Assembly (NCBI GenBank): GCA_023627715.1
Contig: JAMAHW010000102.1
Span: 1 to 64,000, forward strand
DNA: 64,000 nt
Direction of reading: 5' to 3'
From: Periconia sp. R9002
Lineage: Eukaryota > Ascomycota > Dothideomycetes > Pleosporales > Periconiaceae
In this document: piece by piece, positions 21,291 through 34,238 of the stretch
Numbering within the stretch: position 1 is the stretch's first letter
Layout of the letters: each line of letters opens with the position of its first letter
Translations under genes and position numbers: made by a program
The notes under the pieces: generated by a model
Databases searched by the model: none
Seen by the model: only the letters and a program-made list of their open reading frames with translations
Told to the model about the DNA's origin: nothing

Positions 21291-22686
21291 ATGTCGCTGT
21301 TTGGAAATCAGCCGGAGAAGAAGACTGGGACTCTTTTTGGAAGTACATCTGCTCCACCCGGAGGGCTTTTTGGTCAATCACAACCGCAGGGAACCCAGCA
21401 ACAAAATACCGGAAGCCTCTTTGGCGCATCGCAGCCCGCGAACACAGGTGGAGGACTCTTTGGCGGTGCGCAATCTACCAATGCTGGCAGCAGTCTCTTC
21501 GGTGGCACGCAGCAGCAGCAGCAGCCGCCCCAGCAAACAGCAGGTGGCTTGTTCGCGCAATCCCAGCAGCAGCCTCAGCAGCAGCAAAACACAGGCAGCC
21601 TGTTCGCTCAGACTCAGCCCCAACAGCAGCAGCCAATCTCGAACAACAGTCTGTTTGGGGGAAGGTTGCAACCAGCGCCAACTTTAACTGCGGCTCAAGC
21701 CCAACAGTTACAACAAGCACAACAAGGCCTTCCGCAGCTAAGGCAGAGTACCAAAGAACCTTGGGCGAGCGCTTCTTTCAGCGGCCAAAGTATGTTAGCC
21801 TAACAGTCGTATATGTAACACATACTGACAAATGATTAGGAGAAAAGTCTGTCCCAGAACAGATAAAAACCATTTATAACAAATGGGAACCCACCAGTTC
21901 AGAATGTGTGTTTCAATACTACTTCTATAATTCTGTCAACCCGGACGAAGCAGCCTTTTACGGACCTTCCCCTTTTGAAGACGAACGTAAATGGGAGGAA
22001 GCGCTTGCAAAGAAGCCGAGTCCTGGGTCTATTCCCGTGCTTGTCCGTGGTTTCGAAGAGATTGCAGCTCGTATTCAATACCAAAGTCTTGCGGTCACCG
22101 GTTTGCGAACTCGACTGCACGAGATCCATAACAGTCTTTCATTGATGAAAGACCAACACGAACTGAACGTGGCTCAGCGGATATCGGAGGCTAGAAGGAA
22201 ACACATTGTTCATACCCAGCGGATCTTGACCCTTGCAACCAAGGTACAAATTCTTAGAAATCGCGGCTATGTTATGGACCAAGCAGAAGAGGAATTAAAG
22301 AAGAAGCTCGTGGAACTCGAGAAGAAAACGTTTGATCCTGTGCTTGGAGGCCGGCAAGAAGAAATATGGGCACGTATGTCTGGCGTACGGGAACGCGCGC
22401 ATATCTTAGAGAAGGAGACGGAACGGCTAGGCAAAGCCCTTGATGGGCAGCAGGAACCAGAGGTTCTTTCAGAGGCCGATCTCCAGGCTCTGGACAAAGT
22501 GAGTGATCATCATACTTGCGGTAAGACATGTTTAAACTAACAAATTTCTAGATTCTCAAAGATTACGACAAGCAACTTACGCATCTCAAGAAGGAGATCG
22601 ACGATTTAACAAAGGAACACAACGAGTGGGAGAAGGCAGAAAAGGAGCGAAAGCCACCTACAAGATCTTCTACCCTCAGAAGGTGA
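21291..22686 (+). CDS. NUP57: Nucleoporin Nup57/Nup54-type FG protein
   Basis: Join(21291..21789, 21840..22498, 22552..22686), 430 residues; introns of 50 and 53 bp in phase. Residues 1 to about 150 are an FG domain with repeated GLFG/SLFG units and Gln runs from CAG codons. The rest is structured: '[20 protein letters not shown]', then '[21 protein letters not shown]', the alpha/beta segment of the Nup54/Nup57 family. Long coiled-coil helices follow to the end ('[20 protein letters not shown]', '[14 protein letters not shown]', '[20 protein letters not shown]'). The family forms the central-channel trimer with Nup62/Nsp1 and Nup58/Nup49; the FG part makes the permeability barrier. The C-terminus is basic. 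Confidence 0.9.
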
Positions 22687-23217
22687 AAGTGACAGTAAGG
22701 AGATGTGTACGATAATACTCGAGAATATCAGAAACCCATGTTGGCACATCATCAAGTGGAGGGAAAAAATAATGAGGCAGTGTCCACCACACATCATACA
22801 CAACTTGTAGCAAGACAAGCCTGAGAGCCTGAGGGTCTAGCATCAGTTTGGATTTAGCACATATCTGAATAGCCATGCATATAGACCCATGAGTTCGAAA
22901 CGACAACGGCTCTATGGAGATGGACAAGACTTGGAATGATCGGAAAGTTCCGTCTCTGGATATCAAATTTCTCTATCCTGCTGGGAGCGTAAATTCAAAA
23001 TCTCAAGGCCCTACGCCGTCCATGCATCCCATATTGTTACATAATATTACTTGTGCCATGCGCACCGCAGTATGTCGAAGCCCTAAGTAGGCTTCGTATG
23101 TCTATAGCCCCCAATCGACCCGGGCAAGCACGCGCCCAGTGTTATTTCTGTCCATGCATCTGTATCAGGCAAACGCGTTCGATGTCGGTACCAAGATAGT
23201 CGAATATGAGAGATTTT
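22687..23217. other. Intergenic between convergent NUP57 and TOM5
   Basis: No gene recognised. It holds the 3' flanks of both genes. Confidence 0.45.
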
Positions 23218-23513
23218 CTAAACGAGTTTGGGTATGTACTCGACAAGGAAAGGCGCTATTGTAATACGTTAGATTTTTCTTCTCCTTTCCATCAGATGCA
23301 TCCGACTTGTCTATGTATTTGAAGGACGTAGGTGAAATACATACAAAAGTACAAAACAGCCGCTGCTGCTGCGACCAGTTTGATTGAGCTAGCTGTTTCG
23401 CGCTCAGCGGCTTCGAGCTCAGCTTTCGAGGGTTGCGGTGGAGCTGGAGGACGCATCTCGTTAGCTAGGATTTCTGAACTTGGGCGCATTGCTGCGAGCG
23501 TACCTCCGAACAT
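23218..23513 (-). CDS. TOM5: Mitochondrial import receptor subunit Tom5
   Basis: Complement(23218..23255, 23345..23513), 68 residues. The unspliced frame runs on to a spurious end; splicing a phase-1 GT...AG intron of 89 bp turns the C-terminus into 'VLYFSPFLVEYIPKLV', the hallmark end of Tom5: a single membrane helix and short tail. Upstream come 'MFGG', a Pro-rich stretch and 'PSKAELEAAERETASSIKLV', the amphipathic receptor part. Tom5 is a small tail-anchored subunit of the TOM complex in the outer mitochondrial membrane. Most fungal Tom5 proteins are about 50 residues; here about 20 extra residues lie between 'MFGG' and the Pro-rich part. Internal ATGs at residues 9 and 20 could give shorter forms, but 'MFGG' matches the family start. 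Confidence 0.83.
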
Positions 23514-25115
23514 GTTGTTATACGTGCGTTACTCGATAGATTTGGCTGGATTGGGATGGATGGGAGGGAGTGTTGTAACGGCGTAGTGCTTGTTCGTCAG
23601 AGAATGACGTTCTGTAAAACGTCCAAGAGGTCTTCTAGAGTTGAGAGAAGATGTCGGAGGCTTCATCGCCGACGTGGATGACTCAGCACTTATTACAAAA
23701 CATTGATATCTAAGTACACGAATACTATCATGTCATTCCTCAACCTACGACCTACTGCAATTGACTGTTAAATCATGTATGTTAGCGTCAGTACCTTATA
23801 TTAGTTATGTTGATGGTTACCTTTCCATGATACAGAGAGCTCTTTCTGACCTCAACTTATCAATAGTTGATCAGCCATTATGGGTTGTAAACCGTTAGTC
23901 CTCCTTTTCATTATATTCGATAAATGATGCTTTTAGGGACCTTGTTTCCATTGAAGGCCGAGTTACCCATACCACGATTAACATATATTTTCCCTATCTT
24001 TTTAGAACATTCACCAAGAGGACCGATCGGCTTGACTGTGGCATGTCATACACATCTATGCAAAGCGTCGTATTCTCAATCCTACATCTGTGACCGCATC
24101 TCACAGCTACAGTTAGACTTCTCTTTCTGCTCAATATGCGGTTATGAGTCCGAGCCGTGGCCGTGGGATGGCTGTTTCGGCCGGCAAGGAAATGTCTCAA
24201 TCGCGTGTCTGACAGTGAATGTGGCGAATGTGATGGTTTGTCCGTCTAGTTGCTTATGTATCACCATGCTACGTTTGTAATATCGGCCGCGGACACGGAT
24301 ATAAAAGTTTGGACGCACTGAAATACGAGAGAGAGGTAGTGCGATTAATAAAGCTGGGATTAGCGTTCGTGGCATAGGTAACATTGAACCACACTGGCCT
24401 GTAGATCTGGTCGTAGTATCTCACAGAATGGTTTACAAAAACGCTTTACTGGTTTTCATTTGTGCGTACGAATACATGAGCCTTCAGCGCGGGTGCAGTC
24501 AGTTGAATCGGACCAGGGAAGTTTCAAACACCTTGCCAGTCTCAAGTCTTTTCAATGTACGCTACCCACGTGGTGACCTTACCAAAGAAAACCCTCTGCC
24601 CGCGATGCAATTAACCTAGGCCGTCCAGATCATTCAGCGTAGATCAAGAATTATCAAGCGAGCTTCAACCCCCTGATACCTGTTACTATGGCAATCCTGT
24701 GTGTTATGTACAAGATCAAGTCTTGACAAAAGATCTAGCAAAGTCAGACTTCACATCGAGACATGAAATGTGAAGAGGAGAGTCCATGGATTGGAGAAGA
24801 TAGCTATAATGCATACATGCCGGCATTGGCCAACTAAAGGGCCACGAAGAGCTGAGAGACAACGGCCGTGAAGCACATATGTAACACGTAGAAACGTTTT
24901 TTTACTCAGCAATACTTGACAAAGCCTCTCTAAAATTTCTGTACACAGGCAGACTAATATGACAATGCCAGCCGAATGGCAACTCTTGATCAGTGAGCTT
25001 GCAGCCCTCTCTTGATTCAGAATATAGCACACAAACAGTACCAAGCGAGAAAAGGTTGACACAAGGAAAAAAAAGTGGTGTATTGGTAATGTTTGTATAG
25101 CCTAGCCGGATTCTC
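23514..25115. other. Intergenic
   Basis: About 1.6 kb. The longest frame (23924-24280, +) is rich in Cys and hydrophobic residues without motif or splice logic, and I do not call it. This is the TOM5 promoter side and the COX5 3' side. Confidence 0.4.
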
Positions 25116-25936
25116 TTACTCATCGTTAATCTTCTCGTTGGGGCTGAGGTGCTTCTCAGACTTGCTCTGGACCATCATCCCAGGCTTAAAGGTGATGGGC
25201 TCAGTGCCTTGTTGCTGCAATGCGTGTTAGCACATTCGTTGCAAAACCAACCTGCCAGAATGTGTGGCAGTTGCTGACACATACCTTCATGTACTCTTCA
25301 GTAGCTTCCTGCCACTCCTTGGTCATGGTGCGTGGTCGAACGGGATTAGCAAACATGCGGGTGATGGAAAATACACCAACTGCGGCAGCGATCACACCGG
25401 CGGAGAGGAAGAAGACCTTGCGGCCCTCATCGGGAGGTGGGGGTCGTCGAGGTCCATGGGGACCAAATGCGATGTAGTAGGCTATCAAAGAATGGCAAGT
25501 CAGTTTCGAGTGAACCAAGATTGCTGAAGCTCTGGAAAACCACATTCTGGATTTCGGCCGAGATTGAGCCGAGACACGATCAGGTAGCTAGGAGATGTCG
25601 GGTACGTCATATAGGTATGCAGAGGTCCCAATGGCAAGATAGGATGTAGATATACGCACCGGCCTTCTTCTCCTGCAGGGTCATCTCTTTCCAGTCAACC
25701 TTCATACGATCCCTAAGCGACATCCACAAGTCTGCCTGCTCCTGAGGGGGCATGTCCTCCCATCGCTTTTCGAGGTTGGCGAGTGTCGGGTTGGAAATGG
25801 CATGAGCCTTGCGAATCTGCTGGTGAGAGCAGGCTGCGGGCGCGATACGGGGCGCGTAGACAGCTTGACGGGACGCGGTGGATGGGAGGACGGAAGCTGA
25901 GCTCCTCGTGGCCCGGGCGATTGAGGTCTGCAGCAT
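25116..25936 (-). CDS. COX5: Cytochrome c oxidase subunit 5 (COX4/Cox5 family)
   Basis: Complement(25116..25214, 25285..25481, 25660..25936), 190 residues; introns of 70 and 178 bp in phase. The first about 45 residues (MLQTSIARATRSSASVL...) are an Arg/Ser/Ala-rich mitochondrial presequence. The mature part has the family's conserved stretch 'LANLEKRWEDMPPQEQADLW', then 'VDWKEMTLQEKKAAYYIAFG' and 'GPHGPRRPPPP'. One membrane helix follows ('VFFLSAGVIAAAVGVFSITR'), then the intermembrane-space tail ('RTMTKEWQEATEEYMK', 'EPITFKPGMM'). It is the nuclear-encoded complex IV subunit in the inner membrane. The frame is open upstream of the chosen ATG, but this ATG starts the presequence. Confidence 0.92.
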
Positions 25937-28093
25937 GGCGAACGGGTGGAGTGGAGAGTGGAGAGTGGAGAGTGTCGCTAGATTACGAAAGGAAAGGGAG
26001 TTGGTTCCCGTCGAGGGAACGTTGGCTGCCAATGGGTGGGTGTTGATGGGGGAGGTGACGATGGAATTATCGCGAGGAAGGAGCAAGCTTGTAGTTTCTG
26101 ATTTTCTTGGCATTTTGTCGAACCACCGTCCTATCCAATCTGAGGGCCTGTGATTGGCTGCGCAGCCCCCAAAGGAGCAGGACATGTCATCTGCGAAATT
26201 CCCACAATCAACACATAACTACCGGATCAATGGGAGCACAGCGCAACAGCTATTCCCAGGCACTACCAACTGCAACCCATCAAAAAGTTGTCAAGCGCGT
26301 GAATTCCACCCATTTTCTGGCATGTGGATTGGTCGCATTGATATTCACTGCTGTATCGTTTGCGCTCCGTACAACTGCGAGCACGCGTGGAATTGTGTCT
26401 AATCTTGGAGAAATCGCAAATTCAAACTATTGATACATGTAATCATATTCGTATGGACGTACATAAGTATGTAGTTATGTGTGTATGTAGAGATCGGAAT
26501 GTAATCACCCAAGAGACTGCGAACGCTCCATATGGAGGGTGGAGATTGGTCACAAAATTATACTTACATCGAAACACAAAGCATAACTCACAATAACAGC
26601 AGGCTTGCGTTTATGGGTAGGTATTGATCTGATGGGAAAATGGAAAAGCCTCGGCCCGACGAGACGAGACAGGACGAGAATAGTCAGCCCTACGAAGCTC
26701 TCCTGGATCGACTCTTTGACCTCACGCTCCTGCAGGTACCTTTGCACAAACCCTTCTCCCTTGGGCTGATCTATGCGGTTCCCACCAGAAGGTCATGCGG
26801 TGGGTAGAGAACTGCTCGCGTTTGATTTTTGACTACCTACTGATACCATGTACAGCGCTGAGCTTTTGTCTAGGCTCCCGGCCGCGGATCCGTTTCTTAG
26901 TAGACACCTCACCTCACCTCATCGTCTTGTCCATGGAAAACGCGACGGAGCCGAATCGCAGCAACACGAGAACATGAGGCGAGGCTGGCCTGGACGAGCT
27001 GCGGCAGTGAGATTGCCGGAAGTCGCACAAACGATGGCCTGCCTGCCTGCCTGCCTGCCTGCTTGCTCCCTAGGTTCGGCGCCAGACGAGCTGCGCCCGC
27101 ATACATGTAATGATGCACTGTCAACAATTCTTATCGAGTGACCGTCTCCAGAGACACATACATAGACACGCGCACACCGAGGACGGCTTGATAGGACAAG
27201 GCAACACTGAATCCCACGCATCTGCATTCTGCTGGGACATGGTCGCCCTACACGACATGGTAATCTTTGCTGCTTGTTATTTCATCAATGCATCCCGTGG
27301 CGCCGGGCTTTGCCCAAACTTGAATCCCTCGGCGTGTTTTCATTTGACTGCTGCGAAGCCGGCGGGTGGTCGCCGGTGGGCAGAAAAGTTACCTACCTGT
27401 GTATGGTTATGGAGGTAGGGATAGCTAGTGGGGCAGTACGTCAGGAATATGTTTGGAGATTCCTTTTTTTTCTCCCTTCTCTTCTTGGCTGTTCCAGACA
27501 CGGGGTTGATTTCGAAGCCCATCCACGCAGTATGGCAGGTGGATTCGAGTGGATCCTGTGCACGCTGCACCCACGATACATACATGAGTACCTTGTATGT
27601 ATGAATATAGGCAAGAGTCGAAGAAGCAAGAGGAGAGCCGGCACACATGTAGCAGCAGCCATGACTCCGGCGCATTCCGGGCTCGTGGGGTGTTGTAGCT
27701 GGATGAGGGCGATGGCGAGGGCGATGACTTACTTAGCTGAGCTCCAGACATCAATGACACTGGAGCAGCCGGCCGGGTGGGCGTGGGAGGCAACAGAGGT
27801 AGCAACGCGCCCAGACTCTGAGTGTGACGTCCTCCGTCTGCTCCAGTTGCGTTGCTCTCCGTCCGACTGAGTAGGTATTTAGACTAGCCCCTCCCTCTAC
27901 CCCACCACGACCCAACAAAGCCTCTCTGTTTTTGTGTCCAAAGGCTCACACCACACCACACCACTCATCTCATCGACACGTACATAACCAGTTCGTCCCC
28001 CCTTCCTCATCTTCATCCTTATTGTTGCATCTTTGGACGCCTCTGTCTGACAATTGCCCTACAGCACTTCTTCCATCACCACACCTCCACACA
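25937..28093. promoter_or_regulatory. Promoter region between COX5 and GAPDH
   Basis: About 2.1 kb between two divergent genes. It holds a TGCC tetranucleotide run (27037-27063) and a C/CT-rich, C/A-rich leader at about 27890-28090 just before the GAPDH start, as is common for strong fungal promoters. A 198-codon plus frame at 27274 starts at TTG, has no motif and is not called. Confidence 0.5.
27037..27063. repeat. (TGCC)n microsatellite
   Basis: About six to seven GCCT/TGCC units in the GAPDH upstream region. Confidence 0.85.
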
Positions 28094-29444
<1,351 letters not shown>

Positions 29445-31426
29445 GAATTAGGACAGAGCCAGGCAATGCCTAAGCTATAGGGATGCAGGTAACCCGAGCA
29501 CTAGTACCATCACAAATGAGGTCTAGAGTTGAAGCTCAATGGATAGTCACATAATCGCGCTAAGGTGAGGAAAGAATACACCAAGGAAATCAAAGAGTGA
29601 TACTTGATGGTTATGGTAGACATGAATCAATGAAGAAATATTTTCTTTCGGGTAAATTTGTTTTGCCGAATTCTTGACGAGCTCTCCCCTGTCCCTCATT
29701 GTTCTCCAGCCGCATTCAATCCCCGGGGCCAAGTTGCTAGCATGCAAAAAATCATGACTTCGATCATCACCACATTCAAGTCTTGAATCCACGTTTCCAG
29801 ATGTCCTCTCCCGACGAACTTCTAGGCATGACGAGGCTTCCCCTTGATATTTTGACCTACTTTATTAACGTATGCATCTCTACCTGTTTGCTCATTCAAT
29901 CTGAATCTGGACGGTGGTACTATCCTTACCGTTTATGTTATACAAAAGCTTTGGTCGTTTTCCATGTATGAGACTACACAGATACAGTACGGCCTCTCCC
30001 AAGTAAGTCAAAGTTTGGGTAGAGGGGGGGTTGATTTCCCGACGCCGCCACAGGCGGATGGATAGGGAAAATCCAGCTTTTTTTAGTTAATGTTGGTTTC
30101 GTCTAACATTCATATATGACATTTTTTATGTTCGTGAACGAACTAGAGAGCGATCTTTTGTTAAATCTTAATGAGTATCCGTATTCTTCACGGAGATCTT
30201 CGCGAACTCTTATTTCCATTTGCTAGGAGATGAGTAGCTATACGTATGTATATGGTAGATATGCTGAACATACTGGAAATGCGTAATTTGTCTTTCACGC
30301 TAGAAGGGCAGTAGAAAAATAGAAAAGAAACAGCAGCTCGTTATCTGACCTGCGAAAAGACAAACTTGTGTCTGAACAATATGCGACAAGAAAATATCGA
30401 AACCACACATGATGCAGATCGCTATAGCTGGCTGAACCCAGCCCTCAACACTGACCGCTATCCCGTGCAATGATCATTTGGACATACGCAAGTTTGTTCC
30501 AAGGTTATGCCTAACATGAAACCACGTTATGTCGTATTATATAGATCGTTAACCACCTAGGTATGTAGCAACCGGTCAAACGCTAAGTGAAATGCCGAAG
30601 TCACCCTTCAGGCACACCTACTACTTTACACTCTAAACATTTGGATGTCTGTTCTGAATTGATTTTACTTCTCGTCTTGATTAAGATACAAGGCATTTCT
30701 ACGTTTCCGGATCGGGCTTAAAGCGGTTAGCTGCGCCAAGACAATTGCGCTGCATCTTAGTCGGACAGTACCATCAACTTCCCTTTCCATCAAGCACAAC
30801 AGACAACTTCCGCAACTTTGCCCTCCATCACTGCACATTTTGGACTCTCGCTATATTTGCGTATCTAGTGCTCTGAGCTCTGGGCTCCGGCGTATTCCGC
30901 CTCGCAATCGTCTCCACGAATTTTGTGTCACGGGTGGCAGCATAACCCTTTATTGGATCATTGATCGTCTAGGATCTAAAGGTAATAGGCGGTCTTCCTC
31001 GCTGAGGGCGTCAGCAACTCGGCGGCAAGTATCGTCAGAGCTTTAGTGTTACGGCCTGCCTTCTCCCCAGACGAATTATATCAAAAACATCTACCTGCAA
31101 CTGCTGATGTTGATATGGAATGACACTTGCACATTCAGATGTAAGTGAGCATACTCTCTTATACGCGTTCCATTGCCTTTCCGCTATACCTTTGACTCAT
31201 TGCTTGAGAGATCGTCCCGAGAGATTAACTCTCTTTTGGGAGTTCAGAGTGTCTTGGTAAGAGACCAGACCTGTATATACTTGCAATGCCCTTTTCTAGG
31301 ACACACTCTTCACCTGCTGGGTTATTGTAATATCGAATATTATGAACAAAGGTCTTGAGTACCTACTTACCACCTAGTAGAAATCACACCGGAAAAGGAA
31401 AGAAGACCCTTGACACTGGCGGCTCC
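29445..31426. other. Intergenic between GAPDH and HDA1
   Basis: About 2 kb without a supported gene. A short ATG frame at 31342 just upstream of HDA1 ends after about 12 codons and could be an upstream ORF in the HDA1 leader. Confidence 0.4.
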
Positions 31427-34238
31427 ATGGCTGCCATACGTGACGACGAAGATGACCTGCTCATGGAGGAGTCGATCATGCCGTCCACGGAGTCCATGAA
31501 TGGGGATCATTCTACAACTATAAATCCGTCCACGATTCTTGCGAAACCACCGGATGATTTGATTCCAAGGCTCCCCATATACAACAAATCCGACAATCCT
31601 GCCAACATGACATCGATCTCCAAGTCATCCATCTTATCAAACAATTTTGATCATATCTCAGGGAGTCTTCCGGATGCCACGTCTGAATCGCCCGAACCTA
31701 TGGATGAGCTGTCTTCTACAGCGGCTTGGGTACAAATACCACCTCCGCCTCGGTTTCCACCCCTGCCATATTCGTCAACCAAAACTGGCCTTGTTTACGA
31801 TCCGAAGATGAAGTTTCACGCAGAATCTTCGGATGCGATTTTGGAGGATGGCATTCATCCGGAAGATCCGCGTCGTATTTCTGAGATATTCAACGAGATA
31901 CAGCAAGCTGGTTTAGTACAAGGCGCCGACGATATCGACGAAGATGCAGCAGATGAACAATGCTGGAGGATTCTGGCAAGACCTGCTTCGCGGGGTGAAA
32001 TATGCTTGATCCATACACCAGAGCATTACCGCTTTATAGAGGGCTTACAATACCTACACGAAGCGGAGTTGAAACGACTTGCGGAGCATCATGACTCGAT
32101 CTATTTCCACAATTCCACTTTTTTGAGTGCAACGCTCGCAGCAGGTGGTGCAATTGAAGCATGTAGAGCTATTGTTCGAGGGGACGTCCGCAACGCTATT
32201 GCTATTATCCGTCCACCTGGCCACCATGCCGAAAGCGATCAGCCGTCTGGATTTTGCATTTTCAATAATGTCCCCATAGCCGCCCGAGTCTGCCAGAACG
32301 ATTTCCCCGACAGATGTCGAAAAATTTTGATCCTAGACTGGGATGTCCATCACGGCAACGGCGTCCAGCACGCTTTCTACGACGATCCAAATGTACTTTA
32401 CATCTCATTGCACGTATTTAGGGGAGGAAACTTCTACCCTAATCTGCCCGACGGGAATTACACGTACTGCGGCGAGGGAGCTGGACTGGGGCGTAACGTC
32501 AACATACCCTGGGACGAGCATGGCATGGGCGATGCAGAGTACATATATGCCTTCCAGGAGGTCGTTATGCCGATAGCAACCGAATTTGATCCTGATTTGG
32601 TCATCATCTCTGCTGGATTCGATGCTGCCGAAGGTGACTTACTTGGAGGCTGTCATGTAACACCAGCTTGCTATGCACACATGACACACATGCTCATGAG
32701 AATAGCTACAGGAAAGGTCGCGGTGTGTCTAGAAGGAGGCTATAATTTGCGTTCCATCGCTCGATCTGCTCTAGCTGTTACTAGAACGCTCATGTTACAA
32801 CCGCCAGAGCGTCTTGATAAGAACCTAAGCCCCAAAATGTCTGCAGTACAAACAGTTGACCAAGTCAAACGTCAGCATTCGAGATATTGGAAATGTTTAT
32901 ATCCCAAGCAGCTGGACCTGACTGATCCTACTTTTTATGCAACTAAACGTCTGCACGACATTATCAGGGAATGGCAAAGCCAAACACTGTCGGAAGAGCA
33001 TCGCATGATACCCCTGGTGATCAACAAGCCAGGGATAGCTCAGACATTCCAACACAATGTTATAGCTACGTATGTTCAAGTCGTATGAAAATCTGAAGTG
33101 TTGTTACTGATTCACATAGGCCCGATTTTATGGGACGGCATCCACTTCTAGTCGTTTTCCATGATCCACCGTCTGTCAAGACTCAGCCTGATGTCGTGAC
33201 CGGTGCCTTAGACTTGCATAATATTTGGCTGGTATGTTCATTAGCATAGTCCCGTCCTGTTTTTTGCTGACGAGTTCTTAAGACTGATAGTGTCAAGGAT
33301 TATGTCAGCTGGGCCATAGAAAACGGTTTCGAGGTGATCGACGTCAATATACCGAAGGTTGTCTCATTTGAGGACGTAAGTTTCAGTACTTTTGACGAGT
33401 AGTGACCCGCACTAATCAAATATAGGACGATGGAAGCTACGTGAGCGCCGACGACCCTGAAATGAGGATCCAGCAGACTCGCGAAGCCGCAGCATATGTC
33501 TGGGAGAACTACATTGAGTGAGTTGGCTTTAATCGATACATTAAGGGCATTCAATTCTAACATGACTTTTGAGACCTCATGAAGCGACTCAAGTGTTCTT
33601 CATGGGTGTCGGAACGGCGTATCTAGGTCTGGTGGAATTGCTCGGTACATATGGTAATTCATGAACACCTTCGCTCATCTTCCTTCGTTGTATAGGACTG
33701 ACAATTGTAGAAAATTGTACCGAGGAAGGTAGCGTCGTTGAGAGCTTGATTGGTTTCCTTTCCGATACCACTCTTCAATCGATCAAGAGGCCGACCGATG
33801 ACAATATAGGACTTTGGTATCATGCGGTATGTGTATAAACATACTCTGTCAGGATGTACTCAGAAACTAACACTTTGGCGCCTCAAGCACTCACTCATCT
33901 TTGTTGACCACAATCATCCCGTATGGGATCCAAATCGAAATCGCAAGTTGCGTAAGAAATGGGGCAGACTCCAACGGTCCGAAAAGTCTACGCTGGAGGA
34001 CATGCTCAGCTACCATAAACCAGAAGTGCAACAGTATCTGCTAAACAAGAGGAAAGAACTTGCAGAACAAGCAGTTCCATCCAAACTTGCTAACAGCCAT
34101 GTTCAGGGAGGCATCAAAAGCCCATCATTACCCTCACAGCTAAGCCGGTCACCGAGGACGTCGGGAATGCCCCCTATCGGTCTTTTCTCTGTGAGTCCAA
34201 CCCCGCAACGGTTGGCAACAGCGAGTCCCAGACCTTAA
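31427..34238 (+). CDS. HDA1: Class II histone deacetylase Hda1/Clr3 with Arb2 domain
   Basis: Join(31427..33069, 33120..33231, 33283..33375, 33426..33517, 33574..33653, 33711..33826, 33888..34238), 828 residues; all six introns are 50-61 bp and in phase. After a disordered N-terminus (about 110 residues) comes the deacetylase domain (about 120-450): 'RPPGHHAESDQPSGFC', 'LDWDVHHGNG', 'SAGFDAAEGD' and 'LEGGYN', which carry the charge-relay His and the zinc ligands. The spliced C-terminus forms an Arb2 domain, with 'TDSVKDYVSWAIENGFEVID', 'IEPHEATQVFFMGVGTAYLG' and 'IFVDHNHPVWDPNRNRKL'. Hda1 removes acetyl groups from H3/H2B in a complex and acts in gene silencing. The frame is open for 24 codons upstream but has no ATG there, so 31427, in a good context (ccATGG), is taken as the start; an upstream exon is possible. 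Confidence 0.93.

Noticed and set aside
23924..24280. 118-codon Cys-rich plus-strand frame
   Set aside because: No recognisable motif, and an antisense frame of similar quality covers much of it.
27274..27870. 198-codon plus-strand frame upstream of GAPDH
   Set aside because: It begins at TTG, lies in a promoter with simple repeats and has random-looking composition.
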